DNA from: HRBIN01 sp038891515
GTDB taxonomy: Archaea; Thermoproteota; Nitrososphaeria_A; Caldarchaeales; Caldarchaeaceae
DNA: 7,614 nt
Assembly: GCA_038891515.1 (NCBI GenBank)
Contig: JAWAEB010000074.1
Location: 1-7,614 of the forward strand
Reading direction: 5' to 3'
Shown here: piece by piece, positions 1 to 5,784 of the stretch
Layout of the letters: the number at the start of each line of letters is the position of its first letter
How positions within the stretch are numbered: the first letter of the stretch is position 1
The notes under the pieces: generated by a model
Seen by the model: the letters and a program-made list of their open reading frames with translations, nothing else
Database searches by the model: none
What the model was told of the DNA's origin: nothing
Program-made: the position numbers and the translations under genes

Positions 1-2
1 AC

Positions 3-161
3 GGAGACATCGAAGACACTATAGAAAAGATGTATGGCCTCTTTAGGTCAGGTGTCTCCCACATCTGCCTAGGTCACCCACTCGGACCCAAACCGCTGGA
101 GACCGTGAAGCTGGTAGCTGAGAAGATTATACCATACATGGCACAAATCAAAAATGGGTAG
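3..161 (+). CDS. mer: C-terminal end of F420-dependent methylenetetrahydromethanopterin reductase (Mer), partial
   Basis: The window opens inside an open frame that gives 52 residues and then stops at 159-161. The visible stretch contains GLFRSGVSHICLGHPLGP, then a basic helix ending in KLVAEKIIPYM. That is the usual C-terminal pattern of Mer and of related F420-dependent luciferase-like TIM-barrel enzymes: a GV segment, a G-x-P-x-GP turn, then a final helix ending in -IIP-. Mer reduces methylene-tetrahydromethanopterin to the methyl form with reduced F420 in the cytoplasm. Only the tail is visible, so another member of the same F420-dependent oxidoreductase superfamily is possible. The next gene starts 56 bases later with its own TATA element, so this gene is probably transcribed separately. 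Confidence 0.75.
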   Translation, partial: GDIEDTIEKMYGLFRSGVSHICLGHPLGPKPLETVKLVAEKIIPYMAQIKNG

Positions 162-186
162 CAACCCGAGAAAACAGGTTACATCA

Positions 187-196
187 CATATATATC
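187..196 (+). promoter_or_regulatory. TATA element for the coiled-coil membrane protein gene
   Basis: CATATATATC is centred about 26 bases before the ATG at 218. That is the archaeal TATA-to-start-site distance, so the transcript would begin at or next to the ATG (leaderless). No Shine-Dalgarno sequence is seen before the ATG. Confidence 0.55.
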
Positions 197-217
197 ATCC
201 CAAATAGACAGCTAACC

Positions 218-1153
218 ATGAAATACTGGTTCCTTGTATCAACTCTAATACTCATTGCCACACTCGCTCCAGTAGCCACCGCACAAGATGTCGTGATAAA
301 GGAGTATGGGTTCTACGGCGCGGTTGACAGCCAATCTAGGGTAATCAACCCAGCGACGGTGGTTGTGGAAGATACTCCAGTAGGCTTCTTCACAACAGCT
401 AATCCCCGAGCCTACCTATACATAGAGTTTGAAACCATCAAAGCACCATTCGAAATAATCTTCGAATGGGTTGACCCCGAAAGCGTAAAGGTAGCGGAAG
501 TTCCTATAAGAGATACAAGAGAGGCAACATTTACGTCATACTGGGTTTGGACCTCCCTAATACTCAACGAAGATCGGCCTCTTGGAGTATGGACGGTAAA
601 CATATACTACAACAATGAGAAGATCCTAGAAGCACCATTCCTCCTCCAGACACCTCAAAACATTGCCAACCGAATCAACCAGCTCACCGCAGAGAACGAG
701 CATCTTACCTCCGAGCTTAAAACAGCTATGGACCAGCTGGAGGATCTGCGGACCCAGAACAACCAGCTGGAGTCACAGCTATCCAACCTCAGGGCAGACA
801 TCAACACAGCACAGGCCGAAAACAATGCATTGAAAAATACTTTGGAACAGGCCCAAGCTGAGAATAGAAACCTCTCCGACAAACTCTCAACCGAGACAGC
901 TAGGGCCAATAGCCTGGAACAGCAGCGCCTCATATTCATGATAACTACTGGTGTTATGGCTGCCGTAGCAGCGATTGTGGCTGTAGTAGGTAGGCGAGGC
1001 AGAACCGTACCAGTCACCCAACCAACACCAGTGCAGCAGGCTATCCAACAGCCACCACCCCAGCTCAACTACTGCCCCAGCTGTGGCGCCCAGCTCCAGT
1101 ATGTCCCACAGTATCAGAAATACTGGTGCCCAGCCGAGCAGAAATACGTCTGA
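218..1153 (+). CDS. Membrane-anchored extracytoplasmic coiled-coil protein with C-terminal zinc-ribbon-like tail
   Basis: I do not recognise a named family for this 311-residue protein, but its layout is clear. Residues 1-22 form a signal peptide (MKYWF, a hydrophobic core, then an ATA-QD junction). Residues 23-145 form a beta-rich, aromatic-rich domain that would lie outside the cell. Residues about 147-237 are a long Gln/Asn/Glu/Leu coiled coil with leucines in heptad spacing. Residues about 238-258 are a single membrane helix, followed by the basic RRGR stop-transfer signal. A Pro/Gln linker (264-283) leads to CPSCG (Cys286, Cys289) and WCP (Cys304). This resembles the short zinc ribbons at the ends of many archaeal membrane proteins, usually C-x2-C...C-x2-C. 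Here the fourth position is Glu307, not Cys. The protein would have a surface sensor- or assembly-like domain outside and a metal- or partner-binding tail inside; the function is unknown. The start is supported by the TATA spacing. Confidence 0.85.
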   Translation: MKYWFLVSTLILIATLAPVATAQDVVIKEYGFYGAVDSQSRVINPATVVVEDTPVGFFTTANPRAYLYIEFETIKAPFEIIFEWVDPESVKVAEVPIRDTREATFTSYWVWTSLILNEDRPLGVWTVNIYYNNEKILEAPFLLQTPQNIANRINQLTAENEHLTSELKTAMDQLEDLRTQNNQLESQLSNLRADINTAQAENNALKNTLEQAQAENRNLSDKLSTETARANSLEQQRLIFMITTGVMAAVAAIVAVVGRRGRTVPVTQPTPVQQAIQQPPPQLNYCPSCGAQLQYVPQYQKYWCPAEQKYV

Positions 1154-1182
1154 CAAAGGCTGTGGACTAGACTGGGCGCTGG

Positions 1183-1192
1183 ATTTATATAA
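1183..1192 (+). promoter_or_regulatory. TATA element for the LeuD-like gene
   Basis: ATTTATATAA is centred about 26 bases before the ATG at 1214, which fits a leaderless transcript. It lies in the 60-base gap after the previous stop codon. Confidence 0.6.
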
Positions 1193-1213
1193 TCATGTTG
1201 AGATAAGTAGGTC

Positions 1214-1840
1214 ATGCCGGAGGCCGTTGTCCGTGTTGTGGGTAGGGCTGCACCCCTTGAGGCTGATGATGTAGATACGGACCAGATTATTCCAGCTGAG
1301 TTTCTCAAGGTCATAGAGAGAAGGGGCCTTGGAAGATATCTCTTCTACAGGTGGCGTTATGATGATGCGGGGCGGCTTAGAGGTGACTTTATACTGGATA
1401 GGCCTGAATTCCGTGACGCCAAGATTCTCGTGACAGGCCGCAACTTCGGCATAGGTTCTAGCCGTGAAAACGCAGTCTGGGCCCTCACCGACTTCGGGAT
1501 AAGATGTGTGATAGCATCATCCTTCGGAGATATATTCTATAACAATGCAAGCAAGAACGGGCTGGTCTGTGTGAGGCTGGCGGAAGACACTGTTGCGCAG
1601 CTCCGTAACATGGCCGTATCCAGCAAACTAACCCTGACCGTTGATTTGGAGAGGCAGGTGGTGGCGCACCCATCGGGTGAGATACGTTTTGATATGGAGC
1701 CCCACATACGTGAGAGACTGATAAAAGGGTTGGACGACATCCAGATAACCCTCACCCAGTACCGTGATAGGATAGATGCGTATGAGAGGAGGATGCCAGA
1801 GTATCTAAAGCCAAAGCTGCGAGGGTTCCTAGCCGAGTGA
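1214..1840 (+). CDS. leuD: 3-isopropylmalate dehydratase small subunit (LeuD) or related hydro-lyase small subunit
   Basis: This 208-residue protein has the swivel-domain motifs of the aconitase/isopropylmalate dehydratase small subunit in the right order: DVDTDQIIP (19-27), LFYRWRYD (43-50), NFGIGSSRENAVWAL (77-91), SSFGDIFYNNASKNGL (102-117) and GLDDIQITL (172-180). Its length matches bacterial-type LeuD (about 200 residues) rather than the shorter 160-170-residue archaeal type. With a large LeuC-type Fe-S subunit it would interconvert 2- and 3-isopropylmalate in leucine synthesis. No large subunit or other leucine gene lies in the window, so the true substrate could differ (homoaconitate, citraconate or dimethylmalate). 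The substrate motif usually reads GSSREHA; here it is GSSRENA (Asn86). The start has a well-placed TATA element and no ribosome binding site. The gene ends one base before the convergent pseudogene's stop. Confidence 0.88.
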   Translation: MPEAVVRVVGRAAPLEADDVDTDQIIPAEFLKVIERRGLGRYLFYRWRYDDAGRLRGDFILDRPEFRDAKILVTGRNFGIGSSRENAVWALTDFGIRCVIASSFGDIFYNNASKNGLVCVRLAEDTVAQLRNMAVSSKLTLTVDLERQVVAHPSGEIRFDMEPHIRERLIKGLDDIQITLTQYRDRIDAYERRMPEYLKPKLRGFLAE

Positions 1841-1841
1841 C

Positions 1842-2196
1842 CTATTCAACACAGCAGCTCATTAGCTGTGATGACCTTAGAAATGCTCGGGCTGAGAGTT
1901 TGATGGCCTCGGTGTATGTTGGGAAAACGTGTATTATATCCACCATGTCCATCACAGCCTTACCGTGAGGGTTACCTCAATGATGTATTCTGCGGCGTTG
2001 GGTGAGAACATGCACTCCCAGCGCCCTCCTAGTTTCAGGGGCTATCACAAGCTATTCTGGCCTTGGCGATATCCTCCAACAGTACAACCCTACATGAGCA
2101 TGTGCCAAGCCTCGCCCTCACCACCTTCTCAGTCAAACCGAAAGAACCCACCTGAGGCTCTGTGAAGACCACTATGGGGACAAACGCTCAGTCCAT
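1842..2196 (-). pseudogene. Decayed C-terminal third of a mercuric-reductase-like FAD/pyridine nucleotide-disulfide oxidoreductase
   Basis: Pieces of one protein lie in order on the minus strand but in shifting frames. About 2181-2035 reads MD, a stop, then VVFTEPQVGSFGLTE and CRVVLLEDIAKA. About 2023-2003 reads ALGVHVL. After a frame change, about 2006-1955 reads SPNAAEYIIEVTLTVRL. After another change comes DMVDIIHVFPTYTEAIKL, and finally LMSCCVE with a stop at 1842-1844. Together this is the dimerisation domain of class I flavin disulfide reductases: VFTxPQVGSxGLTE, the HVFPTxSEAIKL active-site histidine segment, and a terminal Cys-Cys pair. The Cys-Cys end is typical of MerA, which reduces Hg(II), and of close relatives. 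Stops, two or more frameshifts and a deletion of about 15 residues before GVHVL show decay. The FAD and NAD domains are absent: the upstream sequence is replaced by the osmC promoter. A different member of the flavoprotein family remains possible. Confidence 0.8.
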
Positions 2197-2248
2197 GGTG
2201 GCCGCTTCCAACGTGGTTGTGGACGCTGACACTAACCGCTTGTTATTA

Positions 2249-2257
2249 GTATAAACT
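2249..2257 (+). promoter_or_regulatory. TATA-like element for the osmC-metE-like unit
   Basis: GTATAAACT lies in a very AT-rich stretch (2240-2286). A start site 25-30 bases downstream (about 2278) would leave a leader of about 28 bases, consistent with the ribosome binding site at 2295-2300. A second AT-rich candidate, AATATATC at 2278-2285, would give a start near 2307, so the exact element is uncertain. Confidence 0.45.
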
Positions 2258-2294
2258 TATATCATACATATACGCGTAATATATCCATGAACTG

Positions 2295-2300
2295 GGTGGT
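2295..2300 (+). promoter_or_regulatory. Ribosome binding site before the OsmC gene
   Basis: GGTGGT ends 6 bases before the ATG at 2307 and can pair with the CCUCC region of archaeal 16S rRNA. It decides against the ATG at 2287, which is out of frame with the gene. It contrasts with the leaderless-looking genes to the left. Confidence 0.5.
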
Positions 2301-2306
2301 AGACAT

Positions 2307-2843
2307 ATGTCAGAAACCTCTGCGCAACTTAACGGTCTGAACCTTGAGAAGCTGAGGGAGATTGTAAGGGATGTGGCATCGCAGCCGGATAAGGCTGAGG
2401 AGCTGAACAACTGGAGAGCACGTGTTAGATGGCTGGGAGGATTTAGGGCAAGGGCCTATGTGAGGGACCACACCTTCACCATAGACGAGCCCTCAGACTT
2501 GGCAGGTGTGGACACAGCGCCCAACGCAGTCGAATACGTGCTATCAGCCTTGGGCGGATGCCTAACGGTTGGCTTCGTCCTCAACGCCACAAAGAACAAC
2601 ATCAGGATAGATGACTTGGAGGTGAGTCTTGAGGGTAGGATAGACAATATCCTCACATTTCTAGGCCTGAGCGATGAAGGTCATCCTGGATACCGTGAGA
2701 TAGCGGCAAAGCTCTATGTCCGCTCACCAGCAGACCCCAAGACCATCCAAGATATCTGGCGCAAGACCATCGAGACCTCACCCGTAGGAAATACACTCAC
2801 TAGAAACGTAAAAATAATCCCAGAAGTATCCGTGGTAGACTAG
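2307..2843 (+). CDS. OsmC-family protein
   Basis: This 178-residue protein has an N-terminal helical extension (about 1-35), then the OsmC fold: WLGGFRARAYVRDHTFTIDEP (42-62), GVDTAPNAVEYVLSALGGC (67-85), a long helix, LEVSLEGRIDN (104-114) and TSPVGNTLTRNVKI (157-170). OsmC/Ohr proteins are cytoplasmic thiol peroxidases that use a Cys pair to reduce organic hydroperoxides. The first Cys is present as Cys85 after the GG. The position of the second Cys in classical OsmC is Ser158 in the SPVGNTL motif. From memory, SPVGxTL is normal for a subfamily with this N-terminal extension, so classical two-Cys peroxidase activity should not be assumed. The gene is 4 bases upstream of the MetE-like gene and so is probably cotranscribed with it. 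Confidence 0.88.
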   Translation: MSETSAQLNGLNLEKLREIVRDVASQPDKAEELNNWRARVRWLGGFRARAYVRDHTFTIDEPSDLAGVDTAPNAVEYVLSALGGCLTVGFVLNATKNNIRIDDLEVSLEGRIDNILTFLGLSDEGHPGYREIAAKLYVRSPADPKTIQDIWRKTIETSPVGNTLTRNVKIIPEVSVVD

Positions 2844-2847
2844 CCTC

Positions 2848-4005
2848 ATGGTCGAGCCTTTCACCATCACAGTTGTCGGTAGCTGGCCTAGGCCAACATG
2901 GCTTCTGGCCGAGCTTAAGCGGAAGAATCGGGGCGAGATATCATATGAGACGTTCAGCATAGTGGCGGATGAGGCTGTCCTCCTAGCCGTTAAGTATCAG
3001 GAAGATGCAGGCATCGAAATAGTGAGTGATGGAGAGCAGCGGAGGGATAACTTCTACTCATTCGTTGCTGACAAGCTGGACGGGATTAAGCTGATGACCG
3101 TGGCCGAGGTGATGGATTATGTGGAGGATAAGTCGAGGTATGAGCAGATGTTGAGGGCCCTAGACGTGCCAGCCTTCGCCATCAAAAGCCCTGTAGCGGT
3201 CGGCACCATCAAGAAGAAGAGACCCATAGCCTTGGATGAGCTGGAGTTTCTCCGCAAACACACCAAGCATGGGATTAAGATACCGCTGCCAGGCCCGTAT
3301 ATGCTTACAAGGGCCAGCTGGATAGACCCAGTATCACGAAACGCCTACTGGGATAGGGAGGACCTGGCCAAGGAGTATATACGGCTTCTGAGGGAAGAGA
3401 TAAACCGGCTACGTGATGGTGGTGCATCCTTCATACAGCTGGACGAGCCCACCCTCACCGAGATAGTATACGGCCAATCAGCACGCCAAACCTTCATGTG
3501 CGCAGCCATCTTCTCCAAGGTGGACCCGAAGGAGGAGCTTGGATTCGCCACAGAGCTGATCAACAGAACGGTCAAGGGCTTGTCAGGTGTGAGGATTGGG
3601 ATACATGTGTGCAGGGGCAACTGGAGCACCCGTGAAGAGTCCCTGCTGAAGGGAGACTACAGCCCCCTCATTCCATACTTCCAAGAGATGAAGGTTGACC
3701 AGTTCGTCCTAGAGTTTGCCACACAGCGTGCAGGCGAGCTATCAGTCTTCAAAGACGTCTCAGACATTAGGGAGCTGGGACTGGGCGTGGTAAACCCCAG
3801 AACAGAGACGGTTGAAACCCATGAGGCTATAGTTGCAAAGGCTGAGGAAGCCGTCAAATACTTCGACCCAGACAAGATATTCCTCAACCCCGACTGCGGG
3901 TTCGGAACATTCGCCGAATCACCTGTCAACACATCATGGACAGCCTACGGGAAGCTGAAGGCCATGGCTGAAGCCGCCCGAACGCTCCGAGAGAAGTATG
4001 GCTGA
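2848..4005 (+). CDS. MetE-core (cobalamin-independent) methionine synthase family protein, stand-alone catalytic domain
   Basis: This 385-residue protein corresponds to the C-terminal catalytic barrel of MetE without the N-terminal folate-binding half of the bacterial enzyme (about 750 residues). Seen in order: VGSWPRP (10-16), IVSDGEQRRDNF (58-69), PLPGPYML (146-153), IQLDEPTLTE (196-205), HVCRGNW (253-259), LEFATQRAGE (288-297) and NPDCGFGTF (347-355). The four zinc ligands of MetE have counterparts: His253, Cys255, Glu289 and Cys350. The zinc activates homocysteine thiolate for methyl transfer. Short archaeal forms of this family are thought to take the methyl group from donors other than methyl-folate polyglutamate, such as a corrinoid protein or methyl-tetrahydromethanopterin; which one applies here is not visible. 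The start ATG is 4 bases after the osmC stop, and GTGGTA about 10 bases upstream may be its ribosome binding site. Confidence 0.9.
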   Translation: MVEPFTITVVGSWPRPTWLLAELKRKNRGEISYETFSIVADEAVLLAVKYQEDAGIEIVSDGEQRRDNFYSFVADKLDGIKLMTVAEVMDYVEDKSRYEQMLRALDVPAFAIKSPVAVGTIKKKRPIALDELEFLRKHTKHGIKIPLPGPYMLTRASWIDPVSRNAYWDREDLAKEYIRLLREEINRLRDGGASFIQLDEPTLTEIVYGQSARQTFMCAAIFSKVDPKEELGFATELINRTVKGLSGVRIGIHVCRGNWSTREESLLKGDYSPLIPYFQEMKVDQFVLEFATQRAGELSVFKDVSDIRELGLGVVNPRTETVETHEAIVAKAEEAVKYFDPDKIFLNPDCGFGTFAESPVNTSWTAYGKLKAMAEAARTLREKYG

Positions 4006-4021
4006 TAGAAGGGTTCTGAAC

Positions 4022-4052
4022 TAAGTATGGATATGTATGGAATCCATACTTA
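4022..4052 (-). repeat. Perfect 11-base inverted repeat (hairpin) at the 3' end of tnpB
   Basis: TAAGTATGGAT (4022-4032) and its exact reverse complement ATCCATACTTA (4042-4052) flank a 9-base loop. On the minus strand the hairpin lies inside the last codons of the restored tnpB (residues LSMDSIHIHT) and ends at its stop codon. The 3' end of tnpB plus the right end of such elements is where the guide (omega/re) RNA is made, so this may be part of that RNA. It might instead act as a transcription barrier between metE-like and tnpB. There is no T-run, so a simple terminator is not evident. Confidence 0.6.
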
Positions 4053-4093
4053 ATCCTTGAGCCTCATCGCCCTTGGTCTCCTCAGGGTTCATC

Positions 4094-4356
4094 GGAGACC
4101 TCATGCTCCAGAAATACGTGGAGTACAAGTCTGCATGGAACGGCTACGCCACCGTATATACGAGGGCGAAGGGCACATCGAAGACCTGCTCCAGATGCGG
4201 GTATTATAATAAAGACCTAAGAGGAGCGGGTATATTCAAATGTCCAAACTGCGGACTTGTAATCGACAGACAGAAAAATGCATCAATAAATCTATGGAAC
4301 GAATTCCTTAGGATGTGGGGAGTTATGGGCTCCCCCCGAAAGGAGCAAAGCCCCAT
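4094..4356 (+). other. Inverted internal segment of tnpB (zinc finger and RuvC-III part)
   Basis: Read on the plus strand, this segment encodes GDLMLQKYVEYKSAWNGY, CSRCGYYNKDLRGAGIFKCPNCG and VIDRQKNASINLWNEF, the C-terminal part of TnpB. All other parts of the same protein read on the minus strand on both sides. CATC at 4090-4093 and GATG at 4357-4360 form a 4-base inverted repeat at the edges. Flipping the segment joins ...NSKHDY-I to GDLMLQ... and ...KEQSPM to MNPEETKGD..., both in frame and without gap or overlap. In the present orientation the segment has an open frame that ends at a TAA at 4361-4363, just past the edge. It has no N-terminal part and is unlikely to be a gene. Confidence 0.85.
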
Positions 4357-5201
4357 GATGTAATCGTGCTTAGAGTTTTGTCTGTTCATGCTTCTGCTCC
4401 TTGTCCTAGCAATTCTTTCCTTGAAGTTTCTTAAATCCTCGAATATATTTGTTCTATCCGATAATTGTTTTGCAAGTTTATGCAATACATCACTAACCCT
4501 GTTTCTCTCCCTTGAACTGTGTTTCCTCAGTAGCTTCTTCCTCTTTTTTCGGGCAGCTTCTGTATAGTCCTTCTCTTCATCTCATATGTTCTGTGAATTG
4601 TGTAGATTTCCTTCAGACTTATCGAGTGATGATTCTGGCCGTCGAAGCCGTCTAAGGTTAAGAGGTTTGTGTCCCATGCCATCGGGTCTTTAATCTTCAG
4701 CTCTGTCTCTTTTCTAACAGTTATTATGATCCTGTCCTGTTTGAGTATAAGTTCACCGAGCTCAAACCCCCCTATCCTACTCCAGCACCATGTCTTTCTT
4801 AAATCCATAGTTATGCTTTCTTCGTGAGGTCTTACTGAGATTCTGAGAACACCATCCCTATAACTGTAAAGCGTCTCCTTAACTCTAACAATTTTCCTCC
4901 TCAGTTCAGGCCTTCTTCTCTCAGCTTTTCCACGAAGGTATTTTTCCTCCACGATTCGAGTATAGAATATGCCTGTTTTATCGCAGAATCCACGTAATGC
5001 TTGGAGTAACCCCATCCTTTAAGATGCTTGTCTCTAAGCTCTTTTCTAAAAGCCCTGTCCTTCCTTAAAAACGGTATAAGCCTCTTACCCCTAATTTTCC
5101 ATACAACGTTTTTCCACAAGTCGTCTAAGGTAGCGTTTAAGATGCGCATATAATCCTCTATAAGCTCGTTTACCTCAAGGCTGTGCGGTATCGAATATGC
5201 C

Positions 5202-5531
5202 TTAGCCAACAAGCTTCTGGACACCTTCAACAACCTCCTTGTATTTATGAGACCTCATACCATAGAGCTTTCCAGCGAAATGGGCGACTATAGTGATTAA
5301 GTCTTCCACGAACTCTTCCTGAGGTGTTTTCTCCTCGTGATTTATTACTTCTATCTCGGTTCCAAAGGCTGAGAACGTCCTCTTTAAAGTCTCAAACCCA
5401 AACCTTGTAAGCCCATCTTTGTAAGCGACTATGACTTTAGAGGTTTTCCTTTCAAAAACCGTTTGAATGAGCTTTAAGAAGTTCTTCCCTTCTTCATTAA
5501 GCCCAGAACCTACGTCTAAAAGGATTTGAAC
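5202..5531 (-). pseudogene. tnpA: tnpA remnant: C-terminal part of an IS607-family serine recombinase
   Basis: An open frame on the minus strand reads LLDVGSGLNEEGKNFLKL, then VIVAYKDGLTRFGFETLKR, then EIEVINHEEKTPQEEFVEDL, and ends in AHFAGKLYGMRSHKYKEVV with a stop at 5202-5204. These are the middle and end of the serine-recombinase catalytic domain and the helix that follows it in IS607 TnpA. IS607 TnpA is a DNA resolvase-type transposase that excises and inserts the element through a circle. The N-terminal MerR-like DNA-binding part and the catalytic serine region are missing, so the product would be inactive. The last 26 bases, counting the stop, overlap the tnpB start (GTG 5225-5227), which suggests coupled translation in the parent element. 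Upstream the frame runs into transposase sequence of another family. Confidence 0.87.
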
Positions 5532-5784
5532 ATCCCCATACCCATGCCAGAAGCCCTCTCACCACCACAGCCCCCTCATCCAACAGGAATAGGGACACAC
5601 TACACCTAGCCCTGAACAGCCTCCTGAATCCTGGGAGCCTCTGAACCCACTTCCAGACAGCCACATGACTCCTGTCGATGAAAGGCTTAAGAGCCCTGGA
5701 GACGCATCTAAAGCTCAGGCCTAGGGCCACGAGGTACAGACCATAGAAGACCAATGGGTAAGCAGTTCTACAACCAACAAACAT
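5521..5784 (-). pseudogene. N-terminal part of IS6-like DDE transposase (copy 1)
   Basis: The minus strand encodes YPLVFYGLYLVALGLSFRCVSRALKPF, then RSHVAVWKWVQRLP, FRRLFRARCSVSLFLLDEG and VVVRGLLAWVW. This has an N-terminal helical DNA-binding part, then a DE-x5-G-x3-WVW pattern that resembles the first catalytic Asp region of IS6/IS240-type DDE transposases. I chose the ATG at 5782-5784; an in-frame TTG lies upstream at 5811. The frame stays open past the break as SNPFRRRFWA. The same bases give LLDVGSGL in the tnpA frame, so the junction cannot be fixed exactly. The second Asp and the Glu regions are missing, so the product would be inactive. The family name is from motif memory only. Confidence 0.72.

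Larger units (their letters stand above)
4021..5227 (-). pseudogene. tnpB: tnpB (RNA-guided RuvC nuclease of IS607 element), disrupted by an internal inversion and two frameshifts
   Basis: The minus strand encodes TnpB in pieces: SRSLLAKAYSIPHSLEVNEL through ILESWRKN (5227 to about 4945); YLRGKAERRRPELRR through KLPEK (about 4943-4550); and RKKLLRKHS through NSKHDY (about 4549-4361). The next part lies on the plus strand (4094-4356). The tail NPEETKGDEAQG... is back on the minus strand, with a stop at 4021-4023. TnpB is an RNA-guided DNA nuclease that helps IS200/605 and IS607 elements persist. RuvC-I Asp (AWDTNLL), RuvC-II Glu (IFEDL), the CxxC...CxxC zinc finger and RuvC-III Asp (VIDRQKN) are all kept. 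Each frameshift is one base short at an A-run: TTTTT at 4941-4945 and TTTTTT at 4544-4549 on the plus strand. Start: GTG at 5225-5227, 9 bases after AAGGAGG; a TTG at 5231-5233 sits too close. With both bases restored the gene is 403 codons including the stop, a normal TnpB length. Confidence 0.88.
4021..5531 (-). mobile_element. IS607-type insertion element remnant (tnpA 3' part plus rearranged tnpB)
   Basis: On the minus strand a serine-recombinase tnpA overlaps a tnpB, the arrangement typical of the IS607 family. The left end of the element and the 5' half of tnpA are missing. There the sequence runs into a truncated DDE transposase copy, with the junction somewhere between about 5500 and 5545. 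The right end must lie between the tnpB stop (4021-4023) and the metE-like stop (4003-4005), so the element inserted immediately behind the metE-like gene. IS607 elements have no conserved terminal repeats, so the exact end cannot be set by eye. Confidence 0.8.

Noticed and set aside
655..1068. 137-codon open frame on the minus strand
   Set aside because: It is antisense to the coiled-coil protein and mirrors its repetitive coding sequence.
1867..1900. GTGATGA followed by CTGA, like C/D box sRNA motifs
   Set aside because: There is no paired second box set with proper spacing and no flanking stem. The bases are explained by the reductase fossil on the other strand.
1929..2165. 78-codon open frame on the plus strand
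   Set aside because: It is antisense to the mercuric-reductase-like fossil, whose motifs are recognisable on the minus strand. The plus-strand product has no family features.
4073..4363. 96-codon plus-strand frame as an independent small zinc-finger gene
   Set aside because: It is the inverted internal part of the flanking tnpB. It starts at an unsupported TTG and lacks any N-terminal domain.
4204..4485. 93-codon minus-strand frame as a gene
   Set aside because: Its first half is genuine tnpB sequence, but past the inversion edge it reads the wrong strand, so the second half is meaningless.
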